A stretch of 64,000 nucleotides of DNA, taken from Flavobacterium sp. (GTDB lineage: Bacteria > Bacteroidota > Bacteroidia > Flavobacteriales > Flavobacteriaceae). Below are positions 29,480-38,144 of this stretch, piece by piece. The notes beneath the pieces were generated by a model that made no database searches, had not been told where the DNA came from, and worked only from the letters and a program-made list of their open reading frames with translations. The stretch spans positions 62,001 through 126,000 of the forward strand of contig JADKDN010000006.1 in assembly GCA_016718345.1 (NCBI GenBank). Direction: 5' to 3'. Both the position numbers and the translations under genes were made by a program. The first letter of the stretch is position 1. The number at the start of each line of letters is the position of its first letter.

Positions 29480-30523
29480 ATGACTTTAGAGCAAAAAAAA
29501 AATACTTTTATTGAATTGGGGAAATTTTTAAGTCAATTTTCTATCGAAAAAAGTTCTAAAGATTCAAGTGTTTTGTGTAATGATATATTTTTTGATGATT
29601 TTTTAGATTTAATACATTTGTCTCAATCACACAATGGTTGGTACACCCCAGAAAATGTTTTTTTTGCAATAGCATCTTGGGCTGACGCTTTAACACCCGA
29701 AAAATTAAACAAATGGACCGCTGCATATAATTTTAACACGGTTGTCCCAAAAACTATTGGTTTAGTTCTGGCTGGGAACATTCCGCTAGTAGGTTTTCAC
29801 GACTTTCTTTCTGTACTCATTTCTGGACATGCTGTTTTGGTAAAAACATCTTCCAATGATCAACATTTATTACCTTTTTTAGCAAACTATTTAATTGCTG
29901 TTGAACCTGTGTTGAAAAATAAAATTTCGTTTGTAGAAGGTAAATTAGAAAATTTTGACGCCATAATTGCTACTGGAAGCAACAATACCTCTCGCTATTT
30001 TGAGTACTATTTTAAAGACAAACCTAGCATTATCAGAAAATCAAATTCAGTCGCGGGATGGACTCAAAGAGCAAATGATTGCTTTGGTGAAGATGTTTTT
30101 AGATACTTTGGTTTAGGTTGTAGAAATGTATCTAAATTATTTGTTCCGAGAGAGTATAATTTTGATGCTTTTTTTAACGGAATGTTTCCCTATCAAGACA
30201 TCATCAAATATGAAAAATACTCTAACAATTACGATTACAACAAAGCCGTTTTCCTAATGAGTAATTTTAAATTATTAGACAACGAATTTTTGACTATCAA
30301 AGAAGACAAAGGGTATGCGTCTCCAATAGCTAGTGTTTTTTATGAGTTTTACGATGATTTGAGTGAAATTAAAAAGCGATTAGAAAGCGATAAAGACCAG
30401 ATTCAATGTGTTGTTTCAAACCATCTAATTCCCAACAGTATTCCTTTCGGAACAACGCAAAAACCTGAACTTTGGGATTATGCTGATGATGTTGATACAT
30501 TAGCTTTTTTATTAAACATTTGA
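29480..30523 (+). CDS. acyl-CoA reductase (LuxC-like)
   Basis: 347 residues from ATG 29480 (MTLEQKKNTFIELGKFLSQF); the frame is open upstream to 29438, but homologues begin here. It belongs to the LuxC-like acyl-CoA reductase family of the aldehyde dehydrogenase superfamily. The landmarks are LVLAGNIPLVGFHDFLSVL (nucleotide-binding start), HAVLVKTSSND, the ATGSNNTSRYFEYYF segment, and FGLGCRNVSKLFVP with the likely catalytic Cys. The family reduces acyl-CoA to aldehyde with NADPH. The physiological substrate in Flavobacteria is unknown. It sits upstream of serC and serA, as in relatives, but here with a broken gene inserted between them. Confidence 0.85.
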   Translation: MTLEQKKNTFIELGKFLSQFSIEKSSKDSSVLCNDIFFDDFLDLIHLSQSHNGWYTPENVFFAIASWADALTPEKLNKWTAAYNFNTVVPKTIGLVLAGNIPLVGFHDFLSVLISGHAVLVKTSSNDQHLLPFLANYLIAVEPVLKNKISFVEGKLENFDAIIATGSNNTSRYFEYYFKDKPSIIRKSNSVAGWTQRANDCFGEDVFRYFGLGCRNVSKLFVPREYNFDAFFNGMFPYQDIIKYEKYSNNYDYNKAVFLMSNFKLLDNEFLTIKEDKGYASPIASVFYEFYDDLSEIKKRLESDKDQIQCVVSNHLIPNSIPFGTTQKPELWDYADDVDTLAFLLNI

Positions 30524-30556
30524 TTTTTTTGAGTATTTTTGAAAAAATCATTTGTC

Positions 30557-31916
30557 ATGCGGAATACTATTTTACTTTTTATCCTATTTTTCCCCTTTTA
30601 TAATTGTTTTTCGCAAAATCCATTCTATCCAACTGAAGATGCCAGTGGATTTAGTTTTGGAAATAATGTTGATGTATACAATTCAGATGTTTTAGCAAGC
30701 CGACAGCTGAAAAGATATCTTTTAAATTAACTAATGACGAGTTACTCCAAACAGATGTCCTCTACCCTTCTGATGCTTTAACCTCTGATAACTTTGGAGC
30801 TTCAATATCCATTCAAAATGATTTTATAGCGATTGGTTCTCCAAATCATGATGCAAATTCTAATAATTCAGGGGCAGTCTATTTATATAAAAGAGCAAAT
30901 AATATTTGGGAGTTAATACAAAAGATTACAGCTATTGAGAGTGGAAGATCACTTTGGCACTTTGTCAAGATTCATAAAACAATTATTTGTAGTATAGATG
31001 ATGAGGAAAAATGGTCAAAATATAAATACCAATAGTGGAGCTGTTTACATCTATACATTAAATGGAAATGAATTTGAATTCTCAAATAAACTAATCTCAG
31101 ATTCTCCTTATAAATTTGGCAACAAAATCGAAGCCGAAAATAATACAATTGTTATATCATCTGGAGATTATGGAAAGTTACCAACTGATATTTCCTACTT
31201 TAATATTTATCAATGGAATGACATCAATTGGGTCTTAACAAGATTTGGAGAAGTTGGAAATTTAGAAGAAAATGTTTATGATTTTAGTCTTTCAAAGAAT
31301 CAAATTTATTTTATTTCAGATCATCTTGGAGGTAATGACAGTGTTTCTATAATGCCTATCGACAATCCTGATTGGTTATATTTAGATGGCATATTTGAAA
31401 TACCAAAAAGTGACCAAATTCATACCAAAATCAAGGTTAATGGAGATAAAAATGTTTATTGATTCAATTCAAACTTGCAATGGAAAGTAAGTTTCTCTTT
31501 TGTATTACAAAAAGTTGATACTAATTGGATTACCAGAAAACTTTTTAGCCTATCAAGACGATATTTCTCAACAGCCGTAAGGAAACACGCTAATTATCGG
31601 AGCACCTGGCGAAGGTTATATTTTAAGTTACGGTAAAGCATATTATATAAATACTACAAATTTGACTACTAGTGAATTTGTTAGAAAGCAAAGTTCCATC
31701 TACCCAAATCCAACACAACATTCTGTTTTTATAAAAAATAACTCTGAAAACTTAATTGTAAAAATCGGAATTCAAGGAATAACAGGCAATTTACTTTTTA
31801 CTGAAGACCAAGATTTTGAACAATTATCATTAGATAAATTATCATCAGGAATTTACTTTATGAAGCTTTATTACAATAATGGAAATAACGAAACCCACAA
31901 AATAATTAAAAAATAA
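30557..31916 (+). pseudogene. T9SS-exported FG-GAP/beta-propeller protein, broken in several places
   Basis: A signal peptide at ATG 30557 (LLFILFFPFYNCFSQ) opens the gene. In shifted frames come integrin-like FG-GAP repeats (DNFGASISIQNDFIAIGSPN with SGAVYLYKR, then SGAVYIYTLNGNEFEF with GNKIEAENNTIVIS). At the end is a type IX secretion type A sorting domain (SSIYPNPTQHSVFIKN, SSGIYFMKLY, KIIKK). Frame breaks lie near 30703, 31005 and 31465, and there is an in-frame TAA at 31578-31580. Restored, it would be about 450 residues. It would be a cell-surface or secreted protein. The number of breaks makes true decay plausible here. Confidence 0.75.
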
Positions 31917-32043
31917 GCTCGTTTCTATTTTTTACTACAACGTTTTTGTTAATAACATCCAAATAATTAACAGTAAAAAAAACGCTATTTCGAGTTCTAT
32001 TTCCGAAATTTGCACCTTAATTTTTTTGAATTAAATTCACATC

Positions 32044-33114
32044 ATGAAAAAACATAATTATAGCGCAGGACCTTGTGTTTTGCCACAAGAAGTTTTCGAA
32101 AAATCGGCCGAAGCCATTCTAAATTTTAATAATTCTGGTTTATCAATACTTGAAATTTCCCACAGAAGTAAAGATTTTGTCGCTGTTATGGACGAGGCTA
32201 GAGCTTTAGCGTTAGAACTTTTAGGATTAACTGGAAAAGGATATCAGGCATTATTTTTAGCTGGAGGAGCTAGTTTAGAATTCTTGATGGTTCCTTATAA
32301 TTTAATGAAAGAAAATGGAAAAGTGGCCTATTTAGATTCGGGAACTTGGGCAAGTGCTGCTATTAAAGAAGCTAAATTTTTTGGTGAAACCGTTATTGTG
32401 GCTTCATCAAAAGAACAAAATTATAATCATGTTCCTAAAGGATATGAAGTTCCAGCTGATGCAGATTATTTCCACTGTACGAGCAACAATACCATTTTTG
32501 GTACACAAATGAAGGAATTCCCAAATTTGAATATTCCTATTGTTTCTGATATGAGTTCGGATATTTTTTCTAGAGTGTTAGATTTCTCCAAATTTGATAT
32601 CATCTATGCTGGTGCTCAAAAAAACATGGGGCCTGCAGGAACTACTTTAGTGGTTATTAAAGAAGAAATTTTAGGTAAAAACGGTAGAACTATTCCAAGT
32701 ATGTTAGATTATGCTAAACATATTAAAGCAGAAAGTATGTATAATACTCCTCCTGTTTTCCCAGTGTATTCTTCACTATTAACGCTACAATGGTTGAAAA
32801 ACCTGGGGGGAATAGCAGCAATTGAAAAAGTTAACAATGCAAAAGCCAATTTATTGTATACTGAAATTGACAGAAATCCATTATTTAAAGGAGCTGCTGC
32901 AGTTGAAGACCGTTCTGTAATGAATGCTACCTTCTTGTTGAATAATCAAGATCACGCTCCACTGTTTGACGCCTTGTGGAAAGAAGCTGGAATTTCTGGA
33001 ATACCAGGTCACCGCTCTGTTGGTGGATATAGAGCATCAATGTACAATGCTTTACCAATAGAAAGTGTTCAGGTTTTAGTTGATGTTATGAAAGAATTAG
33101 AGAATAGAGTTTAA
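32044..33114 (+). CDS. serC: phosphoserine aminotransferase
   Basis: A complete PLP-dependent aminotransferase of 356 residues. It converts 3-phosphohydroxypyruvate plus glutamate to phosphoserine, and also serves pyridoxine synthesis. The family start KKHNYSAGPCVLPQEV is present. The PLP lysine is in DIIYAGAQKNMGPAGTTLVV (around residue 191), and the GIPGHRSVGGYRASMYNA phosphate-binding end is near 325. It is followed 101 bp later by serA on the same strand, giving the first two steps of serine synthesis. No serB-type gene is nearby. Confidence 0.96.
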   Translation: MKKHNYSAGPCVLPQEVFEKSAEAILNFNNSGLSILEISHRSKDFVAVMDEARALALELLGLTGKGYQALFLAGGASLEFLMVPYNLMKENGKVAYLDSGTWASAAIKEAKFFGETVIVASSKEQNYNHVPKGYEVPADADYFHCTSNNTIFGTQMKEFPNLNIPIVSDMSSDIFSRVLDFSKFDIIYAGAQKNMGPAGTTLVVIKEEILGKNGRTIPSMLDYAKHIKAESMYNTPPVFPVYSSLLTLQWLKNLGGIAAIEKVNNAKANLLYTEIDRNPLFKGAAAVEDRSVMNATFLLNNQDHAPLFDALWKEAGISGIPGHRSVGGYRASMYNALPIESVQVLVDVMKELENRV

Positions 33115-33215
33115 TAAAATTGACCCAAATCTTTTTCGATAATCTTGTTTAAAAAAAGTAAATAAACCAGATTGAATCTTTACATTTTTAATCATTCAAT
33201 CTTTAAATTATAAAA

Positions 33216-34166
33216 ATGAAAGTATTAGCAAATGATGGAATTTCTAAAAGCGGTATCGAAGCTTTAGAAAAAGGAGGATACGAAGTAATCACAACCAAAG
33301 TAGCACAAGAACAAGTAGCTAATTATATCAATACCAATGATGTAAGTGTTCTTCTTGTTAGAAGCGCAACTAAAGTTCGCAAAGATATTATTGATGCCTG
33401 TCCTGGACTTAAAATAATTGGTCGTGGTGGTGTTGGTATGGATAATATCGATGTTGATTATGCAAAAAGTAAAGGAATACATGTAATTAATACGCCTGCT
33501 TCATCCTCAGAAAGTGTTGCAGAGTTGGTTTTTGCACATTTATTCTCTGGAGTTCGTTTTTTACATGATTCAAACAGAAACATGCCTTTAGAAGGGGATT
33601 CCAATTTTGATGGTTTGAAAAAAGCCTATGCAAATGGAACTGAATTACGCGGAAAAACTTTAGGTATTGTTGGTATAGGTCGAATAGGTCAAGCTACCGC
33701 AAAAATGGCTTTAGGATTGGGTATGAAAGTTATCGCTGCCGATATGTTCATTCCTCAGGTAGATGTAAAAGTAGAATTCTTTGACAGACAATCGATCACA
33801 ACAACCATTGTTTCTCAGTCATTAGAATCATTGTTTGAAGAAGCTGATTTTATAACTCTTCACGTACCAGCACAAGACGGATATATCATCGGTGCAAGTG
33901 AATTAGCAACTATGAAAGATGGAGTTGGAATTGTAAACTGTGCTCGTGGTGGCGTAATTGATGAGATTGCTTTGATTGAAGCTTTAGATAGTGGTAAAGT
34001 TGCTTTTGCAGGATTGGATGTTTTTGAAAGCGAACCGAAACCAGAACTAAAAATCTTGATGCACCCAAAAATTTCTTTAACTCCACACATTGGTGCTGCC
34101 ACAGATGAAGCTCAAGACAGAATTGGAACAGAATTAGCACAACAAATTATCAGTATATTAGGATAA
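33216..34166 (+). CDS. serA: D-3-phosphoglycerate dehydrogenase (short form)
   Basis: An NAD-dependent 2-hydroxyacid dehydrogenase of 316 residues. The Rossmann motif is LGIVGIGRIGQATAKMA near residue 149. The catalytic Arg lies in VNCARGGVIDE near 243, a Glu in FESEPKP near 272, and a His in LTPHIGAATDEAQ near 290. There is no C-terminal ACT domain, so no serine feedback site of the E. coli type is present. It is expected to oxidise 3-phosphoglycerate in the serine pathway together with SerC just upstream, and is followed by a hairpin terminator. Confidence 0.92.
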   Translation: MKVLANDGISKSGIEALEKGGYEVITTKVAQEQVANYINTNDVSVLLVRSATKVRKDIIDACPGLKIIGRGGVGMDNIDVDYAKSKGIHVINTPASSSESVAELVFAHLFSGVRFLHDSNRNMPLEGDSNFDGLKKAYANGTELRGKTLGIVGIGRIGQATAKMALGLGMKVIAADMFIPQVDVKVEFFDRQSITTTIVSQSLESLFEEADFITLHVPAQDGYIIGASELATMKDGVGIVNCARGGVIDEIALIEALDSGKVAFAGLDVFESEPKPELKILMHPKISLTPHIGAATDEAQDRIGTELAQQIISILG

Positions 34167-34188
34167 TACTTGATTTATAATAGTTAAG

Positions 34189-34215
34189 GCGATTATTACA
34201 TTAGTTAATAATCGC
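34189..34215 (+). terminator. hairpin terminator after serA
   Basis: GCGATTATTA and TAATAATCGC pair perfectly around a seven-base loop, followed by seven T. Confidence 0.85.
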
Positions 34216-34254
34216 TTTTTTTATTATATTTGATTGAACTTTAATAGAATAGTC

Positions 34255-34812
34255 ATGTTTGAACAATTAACACAATTAGTACAGCAATTTGGAAATGATG
34301 CAGTTGTAAACAACAGTGCTATTCCAAATGAACATAATGAAGATGTAATGAATGAAGCCAGCAACTCTATTTTGTCAGGTTTGAAAAACATTGCTTCTGA
34401 GGGCGGCACCGAAGATCTAGCGGCACTTATTCAAGGAAAAACTCCAATCGATGCTTCAAATCCTATTGTTCAAAAACTAACAGAACAACTTTCAGGAAAT
34501 TTGGGTTCAAAATTTGGTTTAGATGAAACTGCTACCACAAATGTGGCTGAGAACTTAATTCCAAAAGTTCTAGGTTCTCTTGTGGGCAATGCCCAAGACC
34601 CCAATCATAAAGGTTTTGAAGTGACCGATTTAGTCAATGCTATTTCAGGAGGAAATGGAAACTCGGGATTGATGGATGCAGTTTCTAAGTACGGAAGTCA
34701 ATTTGGTTTAGACCAAAATGCTGATGGAAAAGTAGATGTGAATGACGCAATTGCAGCAGTATCAAGCAAAGGTGGATTTGGCAGTTTGCTTGGAAAACTT
34801 TTCGGTAAATAA
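34255..34812 (+). CDS. DUF937 (YidB-like) protein
   Basis: 185 residues from ATG 34255 (MFEQLTQLVQQFGNDAV); the frame extends upstream to a TTG at 34234. The protein is rich in Gly, Asn, Asp and Ala and is made of helical repeats of the DUF937 type: an N-terminal SNSILSGLKNIASEGG block and a second LDETATTNVAENLIPKVLGSLVG block in overlapping pieces. The C-terminal NADGKVDVNDAIAAV loop is EF-hand/dockerin-like, and the end is SLLGKLFGK. No signal peptide is present. Function unknown. The position after serC-serA is conserved in Flavobacteria. Confidence 0.85.
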   Translation: MFEQLTQLVQQFGNDAVVNNSAIPNEHNEDVMNEASNSILSGLKNIASEGGTEDLAALIQGKTPIDASNPIVQKLTEQLSGNLGSKFGLDETATTNVAENLIPKVLGSLVGNAQDPNHKGFEVTDLVNAISGGNGNSGLMDAVSKYGSQFGLDQNADGKVDVNDAIAAVSSKGGFGSLLGKLFGK

Positions 34813-34835
34813 TTTTTCGTAAAAATACTATTTAG

Positions 34836-34860
34836 AGCCAAGCTTTTGCTTGGCTTTTTT
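34836..34860 (+). terminator. hairpin terminator after the DUF937 gene
   Basis: AGCCAAGC, a TTTT loop and GCTTGGCT followed by six T, a textbook intrinsic terminator. Confidence 0.9.
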
Positions 34861-34919
34861 AGTGTTAAAATAAAACGAATGTGAATTTGTTTTCCTAATT
34901 TTATACAAATCAAATTATA

Positions 34920-35330
34920 ATGAAAAAGCTATTATTTATACTTTGTGTTTTGGCAATACTTCTTAGTTGTACTTCAAAAAAACCTAATGTAGTGAATACT
35001 GAAATCACTAAAATAGTGCAAAACGACACTATTCGAATTGCAAATGACACCTTAGAATATGAGGTTATAATTATTGACCCAGGCTTCACTACTTGGTTAA
35101 ATAGTGTTGCGAGACCAAGAAATTTCTATTCCCTACCCTTCCTAGAAAATAAAAACTATCTTTTTGTTACTGAATGGAATATACGTGCTTTACAACCTCA
35201 ACGCTACGATCCAAATTTATACGAAATGAGAATTGATTATGATTCAAATATTCATTATGGCTATGAAGTCAACTATTTGCTTTATAATTATTTTATGTAT
35301 TTCCAAAGAAAATACAATCAAAAATTATAG
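34920..35330 (+). CDS. DUF6146-type lipoprotein
   Basis: 136 residues with a lipoprotein signal (LLFILCVLAILLSC, lipidated Cys17 in the lipobox LLSC). The mature part has YEVIIIDPGFTTWLNSVARP followed by a Tyr-rich region (NYLFVTEWNIRALQP, then NYLLYNYFMYFQRKY). It matches my memory of the Flavobacterial DUF6146 family, which has no known function. It should sit in the inner leaflet of the outer membrane or the periplasm. It is followed 48 bp later by a small membrane protein on the same strand. Confidence 0.8.
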   Translation: MKKLLFILCVLAILLSCTSKKPNVVNTEITKIVQNDTIRIANDTLEYEVIIIDPGFTTWLNSVARPRNFYSLPFLENKNYLFVTEWNIRALQPQRYDPNLYEMRIDYDSNIHYGYEVNYLLYNYFMYFQRKYNQKL

Positions 35331-35378
35331 CAAGGTTGATACATCAGAATCCTTTATATTTGTAACGAATTAAAAACT

Positions 35379-35696
35379 ATGCAAGGATTAAAAAAACGTT
35401 GGGGAATTCGTTCGAATTTACAACTTACAATTATTTTTATCGTTTTTGCGCTTACAGGATCTGCTTCAGCATGGCTATCAAGACCATTTTGCTTGTGGTT
35501 AGGCATAACAAAAGAAGATATTGGTTTTTGGTTCACGCCTGTACGCTTGTTGATGATTTTTCCGATATATCAAATTTTGTTGGTATTTATCGGAACTTTA
35601 TTTGGACAATTCCAATTTTTCTGGGCCTTTGAAAAAAAGATGTTGCGCAGCATGAAACTAGGTTTTTTACTTCCAAAAGAAAAAAACAAAGAATAG
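35379..35696 (+). CDS. DUF6787-type small membrane protein
   Basis: 105 residues with a basic N terminus (MQGLKKRWGIRSNLQL) and two membrane helices (IIFIVFALTGSASAWL and MIFPIYQILLVFIGTLFG) separated by an SRPFCLWLGI...GFWFTPVR linker. A charged C-terminal tail (FWAFEKKMLRSMK) follows. It matches the DUF6787 type known from Flavobacteria, of unknown function. Its ORF is complete and it converges with the membrane protein gene at 35702, only 5 bp away. Confidence 0.75.
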   Translation: MQGLKKRWGIRSNLQLTIIFIVFALTGSASAWLSRPFCLWLGITKEDIGFWFTPVRLLMIFPIYQILLVFIGTLFGQFQFFWAFEKKMLRSMKLGFLLPKEKNKE

Positions 35697-35701
35697 AAAA
35701 A

Positions 35702-36001
35702 CTAGTATTGTTTTTTTGTAAAAACATAAGTGTACAACCACATTAAGGTAAAAGAAGGAATAAAATCTGTGAGAGGAATAATCTCTTCTAAAAAAGAAAA
35801 CATACCTGCCAACTTCCCTTGTCCTCCTTTATACATTTGCATCATTAAAAACGCGGATATTGGAGCCCAAACTACGTCTGAAAATTCTCCAATCAATGGA
35901 ATAGAAAAGGAAAGCATTCCGACAGCATCAAATGCTATACTTAGCAATAAATCTCTTTTTCTGTTGTCTGACATTGATTGATTTTGTAATTCTTTAGACA
36001 T
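35702..36001 (-). CDS. hypothetical small membrane protein
   Basis: 99 residues from ATG 36001 (MSKELQNQSMSDNRKRD); another ATG is two codons upstream. A hydrophilic N terminus is followed by hydrophobic segments: IAFDAVGMLSFSIPLIGEF, VWAPISAFLMMQMY, and FIPSFTLMWLYTYVF at the end. Similar proteins are common in Bacteroidota, but I know of no function. It is next to folE on the same strand, 45 bp after folE's stop is not the case: folE lies upstream in the genome but is encoded further right, so co-transcription in the order msrA-folE then a 45-bp gap to this gene's region is possible. Confidence 0.65.
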   Translation of the reverse strand: MSKELQNQSMSDNRKRDLLLSIAFDAVGMLSFSIPLIGEFSDVVWAPISAFLMMQMYKGGQGKLAGMFSFLEEIIPLTDFIPSFTLMWLYTYVFTKKQY

Positions 36002-36046
36002 TAACATAGAATAATTTTGTTTAAAGAATTACAAAATCAATGCCAG

Positions 36047-36718
36047 TTATTTCTCGGGCTTAATCATGTTAAAGAAATCATTTCTATTTTCTTTTTCATT
36101 GAAAATTCCACCATATTGAATGGTTGAAGTGAAACTCGATTCGTCTTTGATACCACGACTTGAAACACATAGATGAGTTGCTTCCATTACAACGATTACG
36201 TTATCCGTTTCTAAAACAGACTTTAGCTCATTGAAAATTTGCATAATCAATCGTTCCTGAACTTGAGGTCTACACGAATAGTAATCTACGATTCTATTCA
36301 ATTTTGATAACCCTATAACCTTACCACTAGAAACATATCCTATATGTGCTTTACCTATGATAGGCAAAAAATGATGTTCGCAAGTTGAATTAAAACTAAT
36401 ATTGGCTTCGACCAACATTTTGTCGTAATTATAACTGTTCTCAAAAACTGAGATTTTTGGTTTATTTTTTGGATCTAATCCTGAAAATATTTCTTGTATA
36501 AACATTTTCGCTACACGATGCGGAGTTCCTTGTAAACTGTCGTCAGTCATATCTAATCCCATTTCTTCCATAATACTGTGAAAGTGTCTTTCGATAGCCT
36601 GCATTTTTTGGGCATCTGATTTTACAAATGCATCTGGTCTAAGTGGAGTATCAGCAGATGTCATTTGATGATTATCGCCAATCAATTCGTAAATTTCTTT
36701 TTCAGTTAGTGTATTCAT
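36047..36718 (-). CDS. folE: GTP cyclohydrolase I
   Basis: 223 residues from ATG 36718 (MNTLTEKEIYELIGDNH). This homodecameric zinc enzyme makes dihydroneopterin triphosphate from GTP, the first step to tetrahydrofolate. The zinc ligands are visible in TCEHHFLPIIGKAHIGY (Cys and His) and in the second Cys of THLCVSSRGIKDESSFTS. GTP-binding residues lie in GLSKLNRIVDYYSCRPQVQE. The start overlaps the msrA stop by four bases (ATGA), so the two genes are translationally coupled. Confidence 0.95.
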   Translation of the reverse strand: MNTLTEKEIYELIGDNHQMTSADTPLRPDAFVKSDAQKMQAIERHFHSIMEEMGLDMTDDSLQGTPHRVAKMFIQEIFSGLDPKNKPKISVFENSYNYDKMLVEANISFNSTCEHHFLPIIGKAHIGYVSSGKVIGLSKLNRIVDYYSCRPQVQERLIMQIFNELKSVLETDNVIVVMEATHLCVSSRGIKDESSFTSTIQYGGIFNEKENRNDFFNMIKPEK

Positions 36719-37284
36719 GATTGTTTTTTTAAATGAGATTGGAAGTTGTTTTTTACTTTTTCTATTTTGGGTGTAATAACAAAAGAGCAATATCCTTGTG
36801 TTTGATTCTGACGGTAATAATTTTGATGATAGTCTTCAGCAACATAGAACTGAGATGCTGGAGAAACTTTTGTTACTACTGGATTCCCAAAGGTGTTTTC
36901 TTTATTCAATAAAAGGATGTATTCTTCAGCTATCTTTTTTTGATGCTCATCGATGTAAAACACTTCACTCCTATATTGAGTACCTATGTCGTTTCCTTGT
37001 CTATTTAAAGTTGTTGGGTCATGTGTAGCAAAAAAAACTTCTAACAATTCTCCAAAACTAATTTTTTGAGAGTTAAAAGTAATTTGAACAGCCTCTGCAT
37101 GACCTGTTTGCCCTGTACAAATCGATTTGTAATCTGGATTTAATGTGTGACCTCCTATGTAACCCGAAACTATTTTCTCAACACCATCTATTTCTTGAAA
37201 AATTGCTTCTGTACACCAAAAGCAACCGCCAGCGAAAATGGCAATTTCTTTTTTATTGTTTTCTGAATCTCTATTTGAAATCAT
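36715..37284 (-). CDS. msrA: peptide-methionine (S)-S-oxide reductase
   Basis: 189 residues. It reduces methionine-S-sulfoxide in proteins. The catalytic motif GCFWCTEAIFQ has the active Cys at about residue 21, and YRSEVFY and SPASQFYVAEDYHQNYY are further family signatures. There is no signal peptide and no MsrB fusion, so it is a stand-alone cytoplasmic MsrA. A thioredoxin would recycle it; none is in the window. It is the first gene of a two-gene unit with folE, whose ATG overlaps its stop. Confidence 0.95.
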   Translation of the reverse strand: MISNRDSENNKKEIAIFAGGCFWCTEAIFQEIDGVEKIVSGYIGGHTLNPDYKSICTGQTGHAEAVQITFNSQKISFGELLEVFFATHDPTTLNRQGNDIGTQYRSEVFYIDEHQKKIAEEYILLLNKENTFGNPVVTKVSPASQFYVAEDYHQNYYRQNQTQGYCSFVITPKIEKVKNNFQSHLKKQS

Positions 37285-37474
37285 TTTTTGATGATGGTTT
37301 GAAAATATTGTTCAACAAATTTACAATTAAATTAAACAAAATAATAATTTTAACTTATATTTATTAGTTAGGACACTATAAGTAAATACTATGAAGGAAT
37401 TATAAACGATATAAATCCGGTTCAGACAAGAGTATTTTAAAAAACTTTTGTTCCTTTGTGAAAACAGTTTTTAA

Positions 37475-38131
37475 ATGATACAAGCTAGAAACATCCATAA
37501 CTATTACAATCAGTTGCACGTACTGAAAGGAGTAGATTTACATATAAAAAAAGGAGAAATTGTATCTATTGTTGGAGCATCTGGTGCAGGAAAGACAACC
37601 CTATTGCAAATTCTGGGTACATTAGACCAACCCACTAAAAGTGAAGGAATAGAATTGATTATCAATAATAAAGACGTTCTTAAAATGAACGACAAAGCTA
37701 TATCACAATTTAGAAATCTAAACTTAGGATTTATATTTCAGTTTCATCAATTGTTACCCGAATTTTCAGCTCTTGAAAATGTGTGTATTCCAGCTTACAT
37801 TGCTGGAAGAAAAAAATCTGAAACTGAACCAGAAGCCGAAAAACTCCTCAACTATCTTGGCCTGTCTGAAAGAATTCACCATAAACCCAATGAATTATCT
37901 GGTGGAGAACAACAACGTGTTGCTGTTGCGAGAGCTTTAATCAACAAACCTGCAATAATTTTTGCTGATGAGCCTTCTGGAAATTTAGATACCGCTTCGG
38001 CTGAAAATTTGCATCAACTGTTTTTTAAATTAAGAGATGAACTTGGACAAACTTTTGTAATTGTAACACACAACGAAGATTTGGCCAATATGGCTGATAG
38101 AAAACTAATTATGGTTGACGGGCTAATCTGA
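37475..38131 (+). CDS. lolD: LolD-like ABC transporter ATP-binding protein
   Basis: 218 residues with all ABC motifs: Walker [14 protein letters not shown] near residue 34, Q-loop [16 protein letters not shown], signature [15 protein letters not shown] near 138, Walker [13 protein letters not shown], and H-loop VTHNED. It belongs to the MacB/LolD/FtsE group that powers FtsX-fold permeases by mechanotransmission. No permease lies beside it; the next gene is an unrelated membrane protein. In Flavobacteria the partner LolC/E-type permease is usually encoded elsewhere, so lipoprotein release is likely but not proven. Confidence 0.85.
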   Translation: MIQARNIHNYYNQLHVLKGVDLHIKKGEIVSIVGASGAGKTTLLQILGTLDQPTKSEGIELIINNKDVLKMNDKAISQFRNLNLGFIFQFHQLLPEFSALENVCIPAYIAGRKKSETEPEAEKLLNYLGLSERIHHKPNELSGGEQQRVAVARALINKPAIIFADEPSGNLDTASAENLHQLFFKLRDELGQTFVIVTHNEDLANMADRKLIMVDGLI

Positions 38132-38144
38132 AAATGATTCTAAG

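Noticed and set aside
34700..34780. Dockerin domain (cellulosome) in the DUF937 protein
   Set aside because: The single NADGKVDVNDAI loop is dockerin-like, but one EF-hand-like loop in a protein without a signal peptide is not a dockerin module.
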